From Seminavis robusta (lineage: Eukaryota > Bacillariophyta > Bacillariophyceae > Naviculales > Naviculaceae): a DNA stretch of 64,000 nt. The DNA lies in NCBI GenBank assembly GCA_903772945.1, contig CAICTM010000243.1, forward strand, positions 1-64,000, written 5' to 3'. This document shows positions 10,890 through 20,678 of the stretch, piece by piece (positions within the stretch are counted from its first letter, which is position 1; each line of letters starts with the position of its first letter). The notes beneath the pieces are model-generated. The model was not told the origin of the DNA. It was given only the letters and a program-made list of their open reading frames with translations, and did not search any database. The translations under genes and the position numbers were made by a program.

Positions 10890-11858
10890 TTAGAATTCCC
10901 CGGCATAGACGTTCCAAAGAGGATATCCGTTCTCCAATTGATACTGGCAAATAACAATGACGGCCTCAAAGCAATCCACGGCTCTTTCCGTAGAATGTCG
11001 GAAGTCTTGAACCAAGACCTGGAAGCATTTGAGCATATTGTTGAATTTCTCGTGTCTCTTGAGAGCCCGTCTTTTAAACTTTCTCACACCAGCAGAATCA
11101 TGCGAATTGGGTGTGCTTACAGCATCCTGATCTTCTTTGGCAAAGTAACCTCCATCGGCAATAGCTTTCTTTCCAATAGAACGAAGCTTGTCCCGAAGAC
11201 CACCGGGCTCGCGAAACATCACAACATCGGTCCACACACCTCCCTTTCCAGAAGGTCGGAACTGCAAAACTTGGCTTGTCGTGAGAGAAAGAACCACTTC
11301 GGAATTATAGCCGGCCGTGTGGTGCTTGAAATCATACATTTGGGGATCTACGGCAACATCGGGATGCTGCTTTTCCCACGAGCGGGCCATTGTTCCATCA
11401 ACACTGCAGATCCAAATGTCATCTCCTTCTTCATGATCAAGAGGCCAAAAGATCTTCTAGCCTTTGAGAGCCGCCATTTTCACAACAAAAAACCAAATCC
11501 AAGTGCGGGTTGTTTGAGCTCGCTTTTGATAAGCTGCGTTGCGCTCAGTTTCAGTTGGGTATCTCTTCAGAAAATGATGAGTCACAAAGTAGTAGTTAAG
11601 CTTAAGCTTTTCCTTGGGAACCCTCGCTTCCTCAATCTCAGTTGTTTGAAGGTCCTCCCAAATCTCACAGAGAACGATGGGATCAGAGCCATAACGACTG
11701 CGAAATTCGGTGACCTGGGATTTGAGCTGCCACTTTGACATTCTTTTCTCCGAATAGCCAGCTAGTAACAAGCCCTCCTTCAGCATTTCATCGGTAGTGA
11801 CTACAGAGTGGATGTTAACATCATAGTCATCATCAGGTTCAGCAACAGCAGCCGCCAT
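10890..11858 (-). pseudogene. DDE transposase (DDE_Tnp_4-like) with one in-frame stop
   Basis: Two ORFs, 11858-11457 and 11390-10890, are in the same frame and are interrupted only by a TAG at 11457-11459. The upstream part has a helical DNA-binding-like region (FRSRYGSDPIVLCEIWEDLQTTEIEEAR, then FLKRYPTETERNAAY). The stop falls within KMAALKG-KIFWP, just before the first catalytic Asp in CSVDGT. The second Asp is in ADGGY and the Glu in RHEKFNNMLKCF, completing a DDE triad. The C-terminus (FEAVIVICQYQLENGYPLW) matches the family's usual end. The adjacent accessory genes are open, so this copy may have lost activity only recently, or the stop may be a sequencing error or allelic. Splicing out the stop is unlikely because the available sites would give only a ~40-bp intron. 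Confidence 0.8.
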
Positions 11859-12006
11859 TGTGCCTATCTGTTGCTCTTGTTGCTTTGGTTGTGGTGCTTA
11901 CGCTGCTTTCGTAGTCATCTGACTGTTGCTGTACGGTAAAAACTTGCGTCACAGCTGTTGTTTATCGTCGTGTTTCGATTTGAAAGCGTTAACGCATCAA
12001 TTGAAC

Positions 12007-12138
12007 TCTCCCTTAAATGCTCCCCTATTATCCCCTGTTATCCCTTATTATCCCTTAGCGTTAAGGGACAATTCCGAATTCTCCCTTAGCACCTCGACTC
12101 TCCCTAATTCTCCCTTATGTCTTCGAATGCTCCCTTAA
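12007..12138 (+). repeat. right subterminal CTCCCTTA array
   Basis: Copies of CTCCCTTA, ATCCCTTA and TCCCTAA are irregularly spaced, with one inverted TTAAGGGA. It mirrors the array at 7697-7826, with the motif in the same orientation at both ends of the element. Confidence 0.8.
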
Positions 12139-12168
12139 GTGCAGAATTTTCAAAATCGAAACTTACAC

Positions 12169-12214
12169 TAGGCACGACTGAAATTAATCCCTAACCCGAA
12201 ACCGTCGGACGGTC
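12169..12214 (-). repeat. right terminal inverted repeat of the 4.6-kb transposon
   Basis: This is the exact reverse complement of 7603-7648 and is followed by CAG (12215-12217). Confidence 0.92.
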
Positions 12215-12217
12215 CAG

Positions 12218-12874
12218 TCTTTTATCAGCTCGTTTGCTCTTTTACCTTTTATCACAGTCCATCGATAGATCGATAGTTTCTGATGTGATCATCCGGAATC
12301 CGGAAGGTTCTGCTACTTTCGAAATCATTTACAGCGTACCGGTTACTTGACTATGGCATATCTATCAGCATAATCAGCATGCTCCAGTGTTCCAGTTTTG
12401 AGGGAAAGATATCATAAGTCTAAAAAGTCTACGTGGTTTAGGAGATGTTCGATTGCCGTGAATCGCGGGAGTTGTACAGGTATGTACTCCTGGCCACTGG
12501 CCACTGGCCACCAGTCTGTGGACCAAAAAATGAGGGTTAATCATTCGATTGAGATTCGATACATGTACCTGGTAGCAGTTTCTTGTCCTCAAAGAGATGG
12601 AAGTGGTGTGGGAGTCATATGCAAAGGGCAAATACAAGATTCTTGCGAGGACAGCTCGGAGGTACCGGTATCTTCCTTGCTGATCTATCCTGGCTTTTCG
12701 CCACATGGTAAGTTCAGGGGACAATAAACAAAGGCACGCGACTTTCGGAGCCTTGACGAGAGCGCCCACCCCCAGCTTCCCGACCAGGCGAGGGTGTCAA
12801 TTGGTACTATGCTACCCCGGTGCGAGCCCCAGCATTTGCCGTGACTTGAAGCATCCAAGCAGCATGCGCCACAC
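12218..12874. other. gene-free stretch
   Basis: No supported gene. There is a short tandem TGGCCAC repeat near 12490-12512 and a few GGTACCGGTA-type palindromes near 12660. The short ORFs here lack coding character. Confidence 0.45.
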
Positions 12875-13359
12875 TTAGATTGACAATTTGGATTGCTTCA
12901 TGGCTGGAGAGACGTTGAAAGCAACAATCTGAATATCCAGCAAGAGGCGCCTGTCGCGACACACTACAATTGGGGCTGGTTTCCACGAAAAATTGAAAAC
13001 CCATTGGCGAAATGCAACTGCGGAAGCAGCGGCATCTGCGCCTTGTGCAACTGGAGAGCCAGCAAGCGCAAGGGCAGCGTGAAACTCAGCATCAGATGCA
13101 TAGTCCACAAGGAAAGCAGGGTCGTCAACCGACAAAAATTCAATCGACATAACAGCAACGTCTATATTCTTGGGAATGATGTAGTCATCTAAGAGGAAGA
13201 GCTCGTTTGAAGGAGGAGGCCACGGCTTTCGTTGCTGGACTGAACACAACGCAATTGATGTTAGATCCAACCCTGAAAATGCACATTGTCTGACCTATTT
13301 TCGAATATCAACTTACGAGATTCACCGCTAGACGAGGATGATGCAGGGGGCGTACTCAT
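12875..13359 (-). CDS. small hypothetical protein, two exons (doubtful)
   Basis: The proposed start at 13359 opens a short Ser-rich exon (MSTPPASSSSSGES, 13359-13317). It joins across a GTAAGTTG...TTTTCAG intron of 44 bp (13273-13316) to an exon ending at 12875, giving 146 residues. The second exon has acidic and hydrophobic blocks (MSIEFLSVDDPAFLVDYASDAEFHAALALAG) and no domain I recognise. The intron is much shorter than others in this window (74-122 bp), which weakens the model. No orthology can be argued from sequence alone. Confidence 0.35.
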
Positions 13360-14077
13360 TGCTTCGCTGTACCGGTACCTGGTAGCCGACCTACTAGTGG
13401 CTAGCCAGTAGCTAGCGTGGATTGTTGTAGGTCCAGGAGTGCGTCCTTGAGTTGGTCCTCCCCGGGGTGACAATGTGGGGTGATCCACGCGTTGTACCTG
13501 GTGTGGGACTTGGGGTAGGTCGTGGTGTTGAAGCTGGTGTATGGTAGCTCTGGGTGTTGGTCCAGGGGCGGGCCCGATGGACAGGGTGTTGTGTGGGCTT
13601 TGAGATGGACCAAGTGTGAGACCAGGATCGGGGCCTTGGAATGGACCAGGCATACAACTTTATAATAGATCCTGGTGCGGGGCCCAGTTGGAGATCCAGG
13701 GGTTGGTTGAGCTGTTGGCACAGCTGTTGGTTTAGAGTGTTGGTGCAAGCGTTCGTGAACAGCATGAAGATGCTAGATTCAATAATTGATCGACCGAGGT
13801 TCTGGTGGCCATGTGCCCTTTCGAGCCCAGCACAAGCCGATTGCGGCACCTCTTGTGTGGGTCTATATCTCACTAGTCTGTTGCTAGCTGCTAGCTAGCC
13901 ATTGTGTGAATAACTAGCTAGTTGTGTTTATACTTTTGCTTTTTTGTGTGTAAACAATACAGAGCTGCTGCTTGTCGTCCTCCTCCGTCGTTATTAGCAT
14001 GCTCCATACAGCCCTTGTCTATGTCGTCTATTCGCTGTAGCCTCCTCCGTACATTGCTTTTCCTGTGCCATCAAAGC
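13360..14077. other. gene-free stretch with a G-rich degenerate minisatellite
   Basis: Between about 13430 and 13700 the plus strand carries irregular copies of GGTCCAGG / GGGGCCC / GTGTGGG blocks. Read on the minus strand they give Pro-Gly-Thr-rich peptides in all frames, a hallmark of repeat DNA rather than a gene. CTAGCTAG runs occur near 13890-13922. Confidence 0.5.
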
Positions 14078-15037
14078 CTAAAGTTGTGTCGAGGAATCCA
14101 CGTCACCATCAATTCCTTCATTCCAAGGTTCATCAGGCATGTCTTGCAACTTGTGCAACAATCTAATGGCCGGACTTCCGCGGTGCAAGCTGGTAACTTC
14201 AAAATCTGTTTGCAACCCCAGCCATTCCAATGGTCGAAGCAAGTTCATGTCTGTGAATCTCTGAAGATTCCCAAAGTCATAGTCTGGTACAACAATCAAG
14301 GAACCTGTACTGGCTTCATTTTTAAAGCGCAATTCCATCAGCTCGCTCCAGCATGTTGAAAACAGAGCATCATAGCATTCCACGCTACCCCCAGTGACTC
14401 CTTGGAGGACGTGAAAACGGGAGATTGCTAACAGTCTGCGTCCTTCTTCTAAGAATTGCAGATCATCGTCATCATCTTTGGTTTGTTCATTCACCGGTAT
14501 ATCAATTAAACTGGCTTCCATGCAATTCAAAACATCTTCCAGCACCTTTCGGTCGGCGTCACCGGTGGGAATCCCATCCAATCGTCTCCACGGGTCACTG
14601 TCTCGTGTATTGTCAAAGTCAAACGCCAACGTAGCAGCAGGATCCATCGAATTTCCAAGAAAGGTCATGGCTGGTACCGACGAACTTGTGGCAAAATCCA
14701 GAAACATGGGATGCCATTCTTCATTCGCGCTGAAAAATTCTCTCATGGCCGATTCAGTGTCGATCACGTCAGCGCGAGGAGTGGTAGCCACCTTGTCATA
14801 GGTCTTTTCAGGGGGTGCGCCTCCTCCAAATCCTTGGCCACCACCTCGGCCGCTGTTTTTCTTGCGGCCAGAACCCTTGGCAGCTAATGGAGTCTTTTGC
14901 AGAACATGAGATCCCACCTTGAATGAGGTAAAAGCCGTCGTGGGGGTAAAACAGAGCGCCCACACAATCACTGGAGAGGGAAGTAATCTCCGCAGGCTTT
15001 TTCTTCTTGTCATGGTCCCAGTTAGAAAGCTCTCCAA
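14078..15037 (-). CDS. plastid-targeted protein of unknown function
   Basis: The ORF gives 319 residues from the first ATG (15037), or 311 from a second in-frame ATG at 15013 (MTRRKSLRR), which gives a more compact signal peptide. A hydrophobic stretch LLPSPVIVWALCF ends at TPTTA, followed by FTSFKVGSHVLQ. A Phe right after the cleavage site plus a basic, Ser-rich transit region is the diatom plastid-import signature. Next comes a Gly/Arg-rich linker (GRGGGQGFGGG), and then an acidic ~220-residue mature domain with no motif I recognise. The gene is intronless. Plastid location is inferred from the presequence. Confidence 0.75.
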   Translation of the reverse strand: MESFLTGTMTRRKSLRRLLPSPVIVWALCFTPTTAFTSFKVGSHVLQKTPLAAKGSGRKKNSGRGGGQGFGGGAPPEKTYDKVATTPRADVIDTESAMREFFSANEEWHPMFLDFATSSSVPAMTFLGNSMDPAATLAFDFDNTRDSDPWRRLDGIPTGDADRKVLEDVLNCMEASLIDIPVNEQTKDDDDDLQFLEEGRRLLAISRFHVLQGVTGGSVECYDALFSTCWSELMELRFKNEASTGSLIVVPDYDFGNLQRFTDMNLLRPLEWLGLQTDFEVTSLHRGSPAIRLLHKLQDMPDEPWNEGIDGDVDSSTQL

Positions 15038-15572
15038 GAATTAGACTACTAGTAGTATGATGGATATCGCTTTGAAAGTCGTGACGATAGATACGAGCCA
15101 TCAATGAGCCAACAAAGAAGGCGACATCTGTCAATGCGTGGTTCAGAATTCATCCAAGCAATGACGTGACGTCCGCGGTAAGCAGGCACATTTGGGTGTT
15201 TTCCCAGTCTGGCTGTTTTCCAGTGAAGGAACCTGACAACCTTACCTCTAAAATATATGTCACATCGGTACTCAAAGCTAATATACTTATTTCCCACGCA
15301 AAAGACACACGAACGACAGAACTCTCCGCCACTTCTTTCTGCTTTCCCCACATACATCATGTCCCCATGCAACACATCACACATCAAAGCCTCCTCCCGA
15401 CGCAATAGAAGTCCTTCTCTTCACGAAAGTCCCAGTTGCTCCTGCCATCGTTGAGACCTGAGTGCGTTGGAATTCTCGCTGTTGCGCCCTTGGCAGCAGC
15501 TGGTTGAATAATTCAATCGGATGATTACAAAGGAGACGTGATTGCTGAATTGCTTCTATCGAATTTTCCACG
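15038..15572. other. divergent intergenic region
   Basis: It separates the minus-strand plastid protein gene from the plus-strand MIT-domain gene and so probably holds both promoters. The overlapping short ORFs show no domain. No TATA-like or other element is clear. Confidence 0.45.
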
Positions 15573-18162
15573 ATGGAGCTTCCCTTTGCTGTGGAATCTC
15601 CGGAGCGAACTTCCCAATTGCTGCAACCTACATCATTATCAGCTGGTGATGTAGTCAGTGATGACGGTTCATCGCTAGTCACGGCCTCGTCTCAAGGTAG
15701 TTTCCTGACTTCCGCTTCGGGAATGGATGCTGCCAACGGTCCCTCAGCTTTCGCCCACAGACCACCACCACCACCACATCATCATCCACAACCGACAACA
15801 GCACATATAAATCCTCCCATGGCAACGGTAGTTCCGTCTCACCATACTGCAAGGCCAGTGGTTCAGCCAGTGGTAGCAGCCCATGGACATCCTGCTCCAT
15901 TGATTTCGCCATCACCACCAAGTCGTGCTCCACCTGTCGTGGCTCCACCCATGCCAACATCAGCTCCTCGTCCAAGTGGCAACAACACTAGTAGGACTGG
16001 TTCTGGTGGTATCACCAGTGGCCTTAATATCTTTGGAAACTTGAGAGTGTTCGGGTCATCCAAGCCCAGTTCATCCAAGCAGCAACAACAACACACGGAT
16101 CACACAGAAGCGCATAAGACATCCCTGGAAACGATTGACTTTACATATGTCAATGTGTGTGAAACAGATGCTGATGATGAAGTAGATATCACTCTGAGTG
16201 GTCAACTCACTGCCATTGATGGACCCTTAGGAGGAGAGACGGAAGGAACCGAATCCAAACGAGATATTCTGACCCTATTGCTGAGTGGTGCGGTCCAACA
16301 AGACGGAGACGCTGACAATGAATCATTAGTGGTATGTATGCCCACGGTGCTGTTTGTTTCTGCATTGCGTTATCCGACTTGAAAACTAATGAAACGATTG
16401 CCTTTCAATTCAAAAACCCAGCGTCAGTGCGAAGAGGCCCATCAAGCGGCTTGTATGGCAGCAGAAGCCAAGCGAGAAGGAGACCTGCAAGGCGCCTTGG
16501 AGGCACATACTCGAGCAGCAAAACAATTCCATGCAGCTGCCCTAATCGTAAAGGATCGAAATGGTGAGAGGCTACGGTCCATCATCTTGGAATCTGCAGA
16601 GTCTTTTTGTCGCTAACAACGTGTTGCGTTGCTACCCTGCTCCATGTTATGTGAAACTGTCAATCCCAGTCCCAATGGCCAATTCTTTGCTGCTGCTGAG
16701 TCAAACACAAGCAAAGTCTGCCTTGGCACTGAAGCGCATTGTTAAGCAATCGCCCATTCCACATGACAGCAATCCAGCAGATGCCAAGAACCCACGTTCC
16801 AAGATCATAACTCACAAAGATCGTCTTAGGGCGGCTGTGCGAGGTGCCCTCGTGACACGCAACAACGAAGAGGAAATGTCCGATTCAGCATTCTTGGGAA
16901 AAGCAACCAAGGGGCCCATGACGTCTGTGTCGGGTTCATCCGTAGTGGAAACTTCCAATAGCAGATCAGAGCCATCAACTGCTGGGCCTCAGCACAACAA
17001 TCCAGTGGATGACATGATGGAACTAGAACGACAACTGAGAGATATGGATCTTGCGCTAGAGTTGGGAAATTCAATTGCTTCTTTGGATGCAAGAACGCAG
17101 AGTCGTCTGAAGAGTTCCTCCATTGGTGTGGATGGTAGCTTCATGGTTGTTCCGGGATCTCAGTCTTACATGTCCTCATCCAACATGTGGGCCCCAACTC
17201 CCTCAGCTCCGTCACATGCTTCGAACACCGGTGCAACATCAGCACGAAACAATCCAAAGGCCGCCACATCTCGGACTGCAGCAACGCCAGGCACAGCGGG
17301 AGTCCGTGCCCGCGCCAATCGTGTCCAAAACCTACTTGGGGCTTCCACAAATTACCCTCGTTCTCCTTCTCATGGTCAGCTACATCAACCTACCCACCCG
17401 CACAATCGGAGTACAGTAGCCCCCGCACCACCTCCATCGGGCCTAGAGTCTAGTTGGTGGGGAACGTCCAGTACAACATCTCAAGTTCTCACTTCTTCTG
17501 TCATTTCGTTGGGTGCAAGCTGTATCCGACCTGGACCAGGTCAAGAAGGTGGAGGAGCAGACAGTCCCGCCAACACGAAGCAACTCATGCGATTGATGGA
17601 CGCCTTGAAGACACTAGGAGATGAAAACGCGAATCTTTTGCGTGAGGTGGAAGAAGCAGAGGCCGCTCGCATGGAGGGCAAGGCTGCCAAGGAGCAGATG
17701 GCCAAGTTCAAACAAGAGTACAGCAAGCGTTTTGAACACTTGAAAGCTGCCCTCAAGAAGTTTCGTGAAAACAATCCTGAAACTGGCGGCGGAGAGGCCA
17801 ATCTTGTGACCAGCAGGTATGTTGGAAGGAAATATGGAACCAGGAGCTACTGGTGTGTTTGCATCTAACTAACTATTACTTGTTATTGTTTTTGCTCTGA
17901 CAGTGACTACATGCGAACTGCTTCCACCACGGATCAGCTTGTAAGGCAAGAGCAGTTAATCCGAAAGCTCACCGACGACCTAAAGCAAGCAAAGGAAGAG
18001 TCGAAGAAGAAGGACATGGCACTCCAGAAGTACGAGAACTTTTATCGCGAAGTGAAAGCAAGGAGCGCTGCGAAACAACGACAGCGCGAAACAGGCGGAG
18101 TGGCAAATAGTCAGCGCCCCCCTCAACCAAAAACAGGATCACGACGTGCTGGGCACCGTTAG
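15573..18162 (+). CDS. MIT-domain and coiled-coil protein (NRBF2-like layout), four exons
   Basis: Exons 15573-16331, 16422-16563, 16670-17816 and 17904-18162 give 768 residues. The introns are 90, 106 and 87 bp with GTATGT or GTGAGA donors and CAG or CCAG acceptors. Residues 1-253 are Pro/Ser/His-rich and disordered. The MIT-like three-helix segment is split over exons 2 and 3: AHQAACMAAEAKREGDLQGALEA, then AAKQFHAAALIVKDRN, then SLLLLSQTQAKSALALKRIVK. A Ser-rich linker follows, then a coiled coil across the last intron (LMRLMDALKTLGDENANLLREVEEAE through to LIRKLTDDLKQAKEESKKKDMALQKY). MIT domains bind C-terminal motifs of ESCRT-III proteins. NRBF2, an autophagy PI3K subunit, has the same MIT plus coiled-coil order but is shorter. 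It is convergent with an IST1 gene. Confidence 0.75.
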
Positions 18163-18450
18163 TGCCCAATCTAGCTCGCCTAACTGAAAGATGAGGCCAT
18201 CTGTCTAAACTGTTGTTGATAATATTATCTATCCTGTAGGCTATGGGAAAGGTTACAATGTCAAGATGCGTCCCGATGCTTCATTTTTTCAATTGCTCAA
18301 ACCTACAGGTAGCTGCCAAGTCCTCATACATAGATCCCCCGGACGAGCCGCCCAAGGCTGCTGGACTTTGGTCGTCATCATTGTGTCATCCAGCAGGCAG
18401 AGTGAGGGGTGGTTGGCACCAAAACGTGGACTTCATCATAATCACTGGCA
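18154..18450 (-). pseudogene. degenerate copy of the IST1 gene 3' end
   Basis: This segment repeats, with many substitutions and small indels, the sequence at about 18752-19050 in the same orientation. Shared blocks include GGGCACCG..AG.GCC.AATCT, GTTGATA.TAATATTAT, CTATGG.AAAGGTTACAA.GTCAAGA, TTTTTCAATTG.TC.AACCT and TCATAATCACTGGCAG. The downstream copy is the intact last exon and 3' flank of IST1. The left edge overlaps the last codons and stop of the MIT gene, so that gene's C-terminus may lie on duplicated DNA. The right edge abuts a fragment of another gene. Confidence 0.8.
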
Positions 18451-18750
18451 GGTGCTTTTGTTTCGGCTCGCAGTTCAGGGTGTGCAAGGGATCTGTACAA
18501 AGAAACGATTAGACCTTAGCAAGGTTTAGGAGCTGGACGCTTACGACTGCACAAGCGCGCCTTTGAAATCATCAATCAAAAGAAATTGAACAAGGCTGTG
18601 AATTACTCTATACTATGTCACCAACTATGAAACCATTACCAACATACATTCCATCCGATGAGCTTGTACTTCCCTTGGTTCAGTGGGGAAATGCTGCAGT
18701 CAGGTCTTCGTCTTCGTCTCCACCTCCTATGCGGAATAGGCTTCGCATTG
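18451..18750 (+). pseudogene. fragment copied from the large gene at 24348-26936
   Basis: The plus strand here matches the reverse strand of about 25177-25472 closely. Blocks include GGTGCTTTTGTTTCGGC, GGGATCT.TACAAAGAAA, CTTAGCAAGGTTTA, CCTTTGAAATCATCAATC.AAAG and TTGTACTTCCCTTGGTTCAG. Relative to the parent it has indels and stop codons (for example GTTTAGGAG for GTTTACCAG), so it cannot encode that part of the protein. It is joined directly to the degenerate IST1 copy on its left and to the intact IST1 3' flank on its right. Confidence 0.85.
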
Positions 18751-18853
18751 GGGCACCGTCAGCGCCAAATCTGGCCTACTAAACTGATGTTGATAGTAAT
18801 ATTATTGTGTAGACTATGGAAAAGGTTACAAGTCAAGACGCACCATGATGTGT

Positions 18854-20147
18854 TCACTTTTTCAATTGTTCGAACCTGGCTGCCAAATCCTCATACGTAG
18901 ACCCCCCGGAGGAGCCGCCCGCGGCTGGTGGTTTCTGGTCATCATCATCGTCATCCTGTGATTTGTTTCCATTCATGGGGGATACGCCACCGGGTGGGGC
19001 AGTGGGGATGGTTGGCACAAAAATGTCGACTTCGTCATAATCACTGGCAGCAGAGGGTGCCGAGGGCGTTCCATTCATGTTGTTTGCAGTTGTCGGTTGT
19101 GTCACGGACGAAGTGGTGCTGGCACCGCCATTGACGTAGGCCGTGGTGGTTGGCAAATTGTCGGTGTTTTTAGGGGATTGGTAGGGTGTAGCGCTGACAA
19201 CGGGACCACTGCCTCCTCCCGAGACAGATGCCGTTCCACCACCAAAACCAGGGGCCGGTGGAGGAATGGCGTCCAGTTTGCTGAAACCAATTTCTTCGTC
19301 TGAATTTTGCGTCCCTGTCATTGCTTGGGCATCGGGCCCCAATCCAGTTCCCTGTGCGGCTTGGACCGAATACCCAACAGGGGCTGCCATTGGCTCAATC
19401 ATTTGCTCTGAGGAAAGCTTGATTGTGGGTTGCCAGTCCACTGGAAACAAAATATTAGTCAGTATCCACATCCACGAAACAACCATAATGCACGAAACAA
19501 ACAAAGAAACAAACAACACATACCTTCATATTGCTCGGCAATTTTTTCCAAGTAAGTCTGCACTAGATAAGCAGCTGGCGGGTGAACTGACAGCTTTGAA
19601 ACCACCCGTTCATTCAAGACGCCACCTTTGTTTTCCAGGGCCGCTTTTTCAAAGTCTTTTCCGTACTTGGCCCTAAATTGTTTTCGAATTTCATTCAATT
19701 CTGGAATGTCGACCCTGGGACAGGCATAGATCAAATCGCTAATGCACGAGAGCAAATCTGGAGGGCATTGTTTTTGGCTTTCCAACAGTTTGATGCGCTC
19801 CGACAAGAGCTCGCATTCCAGTTGCAGAATTTCATAGGCTTCAATCATATTGTCGTCACGAATGAGGGCTTCTGCCCGGATCCGGGCCTTTTCCTCCTTG
19901 GGTGGATCCTCGGCAAGCAGCAGTGCCACTTCTCGCATGTTTTGCTTCATAATGGCCGATTTCTTATTGCTGGCAATCGCAAAGCGGGACACTGCCATTT
20001 TCAGTTCTACAAAAAAACACGAAAAAACAAAAAAAGAGCATTGGGACAGTCAGTCAAGATCGCCAAAAATACAAAAAATCAAGAAAGAGCCCAGACTGAT
20101 GAAAACCTACGTGGCTTGAGCTTTGTGCCTTTGAAACCTCCAAACAT
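18854..20147 (-). CDS. IST1: IST1 family protein (ESCRT-III related), three exons
   Basis: Exons are 20147-20111 (MFGGFKGTKLKP), 20006-19524 and 19440-18854, giving 368 residues. The introns are 104 bp (GTAGGT/TGTAG) and 83 bp (GTATGT/TCCAG). The first micro-sized exon restores the canonical IST1 start, F.G.K..KLK.QLKMA. The IST1 helical core runs to about residue 173 (ALMKQNMREVA-like helix, then DPPKEEKARIRAEALIRDD and IRKQFRAKYGKDFEKAA). A long Pro/Gly/Ser linker with acidic blocks follows. The tail STYEDLAARFEQLKK resembles a MIT-interacting motif, which in this family recruits VPS4 and spastin-type MIT proteins. IST1 modulates ESCRT-III filaments in endosomal sorting and cytokinesis. The 3' end is convergent with the MIT-domain gene. 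Confidence 0.9.
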
Positions 20148-20678
20148 CTTTACTGGAATTTCTGTTGGTTGTGGATATATAGATAGAATTGAAAGGGAAA
20201 AAACCTTCGAAGAAAAGATGGAGATACTGAGTAGATTGGCTTTCCGCTTGTCGGGTTGTTTTTGCTCTCCTCAAGTGTTGAAGCAAGCTGTGGGTTGTGG
20301 AAAATGAGCAATGCCGTAGCTGTCAATCAAATAGACCTCGAAGTCTGAGGCAGGTGCCAATGGGTGTCCGATGACAATCAACAGAACAATGCTTGCTACG
20401 ATGGTACCGTTTCAACTCGTGCTATTGTGGTCGATGCTTTCGGCTTGGATCTTGCTTGGGACCTTCGGTTTTGAGGGCCGTTGAGCGCAATCCCGTTTCA
20501 AGCTTGAGTCGGGTCGGGAACCGACGCGCAGGACTTGAACAACTCGAGCTTCGTTCCGATTTCTGGAGGTCGAACGAGACTGTCCCTCAGTCTCAGTCTC
20601 ACAATCCGACTTTGCGTTCAGCAACAAAGCAACTAAACTAGCTAGCTCGCAAACAAACAACCAAACAAACCTAGAAAA
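20148..20678. other. intergenic, divergent promoters
   Basis: It lies between the minus-strand IST1 gene and the plus-strand LGYG-repeat gene. A short ORF on the minus strand (20918-20412) is the shadow of the repeat gene plus flank. CTAGCTAG occurs at 20638-20645. Confidence 0.45.

Larger units (their letters stand above)
7603..12214. mobile_element. DNA transposon, PIF/Harbinger-like, complete with TIRs and three genes (4,612 bp)
   Basis: The ends carry identical 46-bp inverted repeats starting GACCGTCCGACGGTTTCGGG. A CAG trinucleotide flanks both sides (7600-7602 and 12215-12217), consistent with a 3-bp target duplication. Inside each TIR lies an array of CTCCCTTA-type motifs (7697-7826 and 12007-12138). 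Three genes are inside: a small basic-start protein (minus), a three-exon protein of unknown role (plus) and a DDE transposase (minus, with one in-frame stop). PIF/Harbinger elements make 3-bp duplications and use DDE_Tnp_4-type transposases plus an accessory protein, which fits. The CAG target rather than TWA and the third gene are unusual. Perfect TIR identity suggests recent mobility. Confidence 0.85.

Noticed and set aside
11391-11456. Intron that would remove the transposase stop
   Set aside because: The only GT...AG pair that spans the stop would give a ~40-bp intron, far shorter than the others here, and coding similarity continues on both sides of the stop.
13261-13873. Pro/Gly/Thr-rich minus-strand ORFs in several frames
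   Set aside because: All frames give the same kind of low-complexity peptide from a degenerate G-rich repeat; no gene is supported except the doubtful short exon at 13317-13359.
18243-18529. Plus-strand ORFs of 87-89 codons
   Set aside because: They run antisense through a degenerate IST1 copy and into the adjacent gene fragment; not genuine coding.
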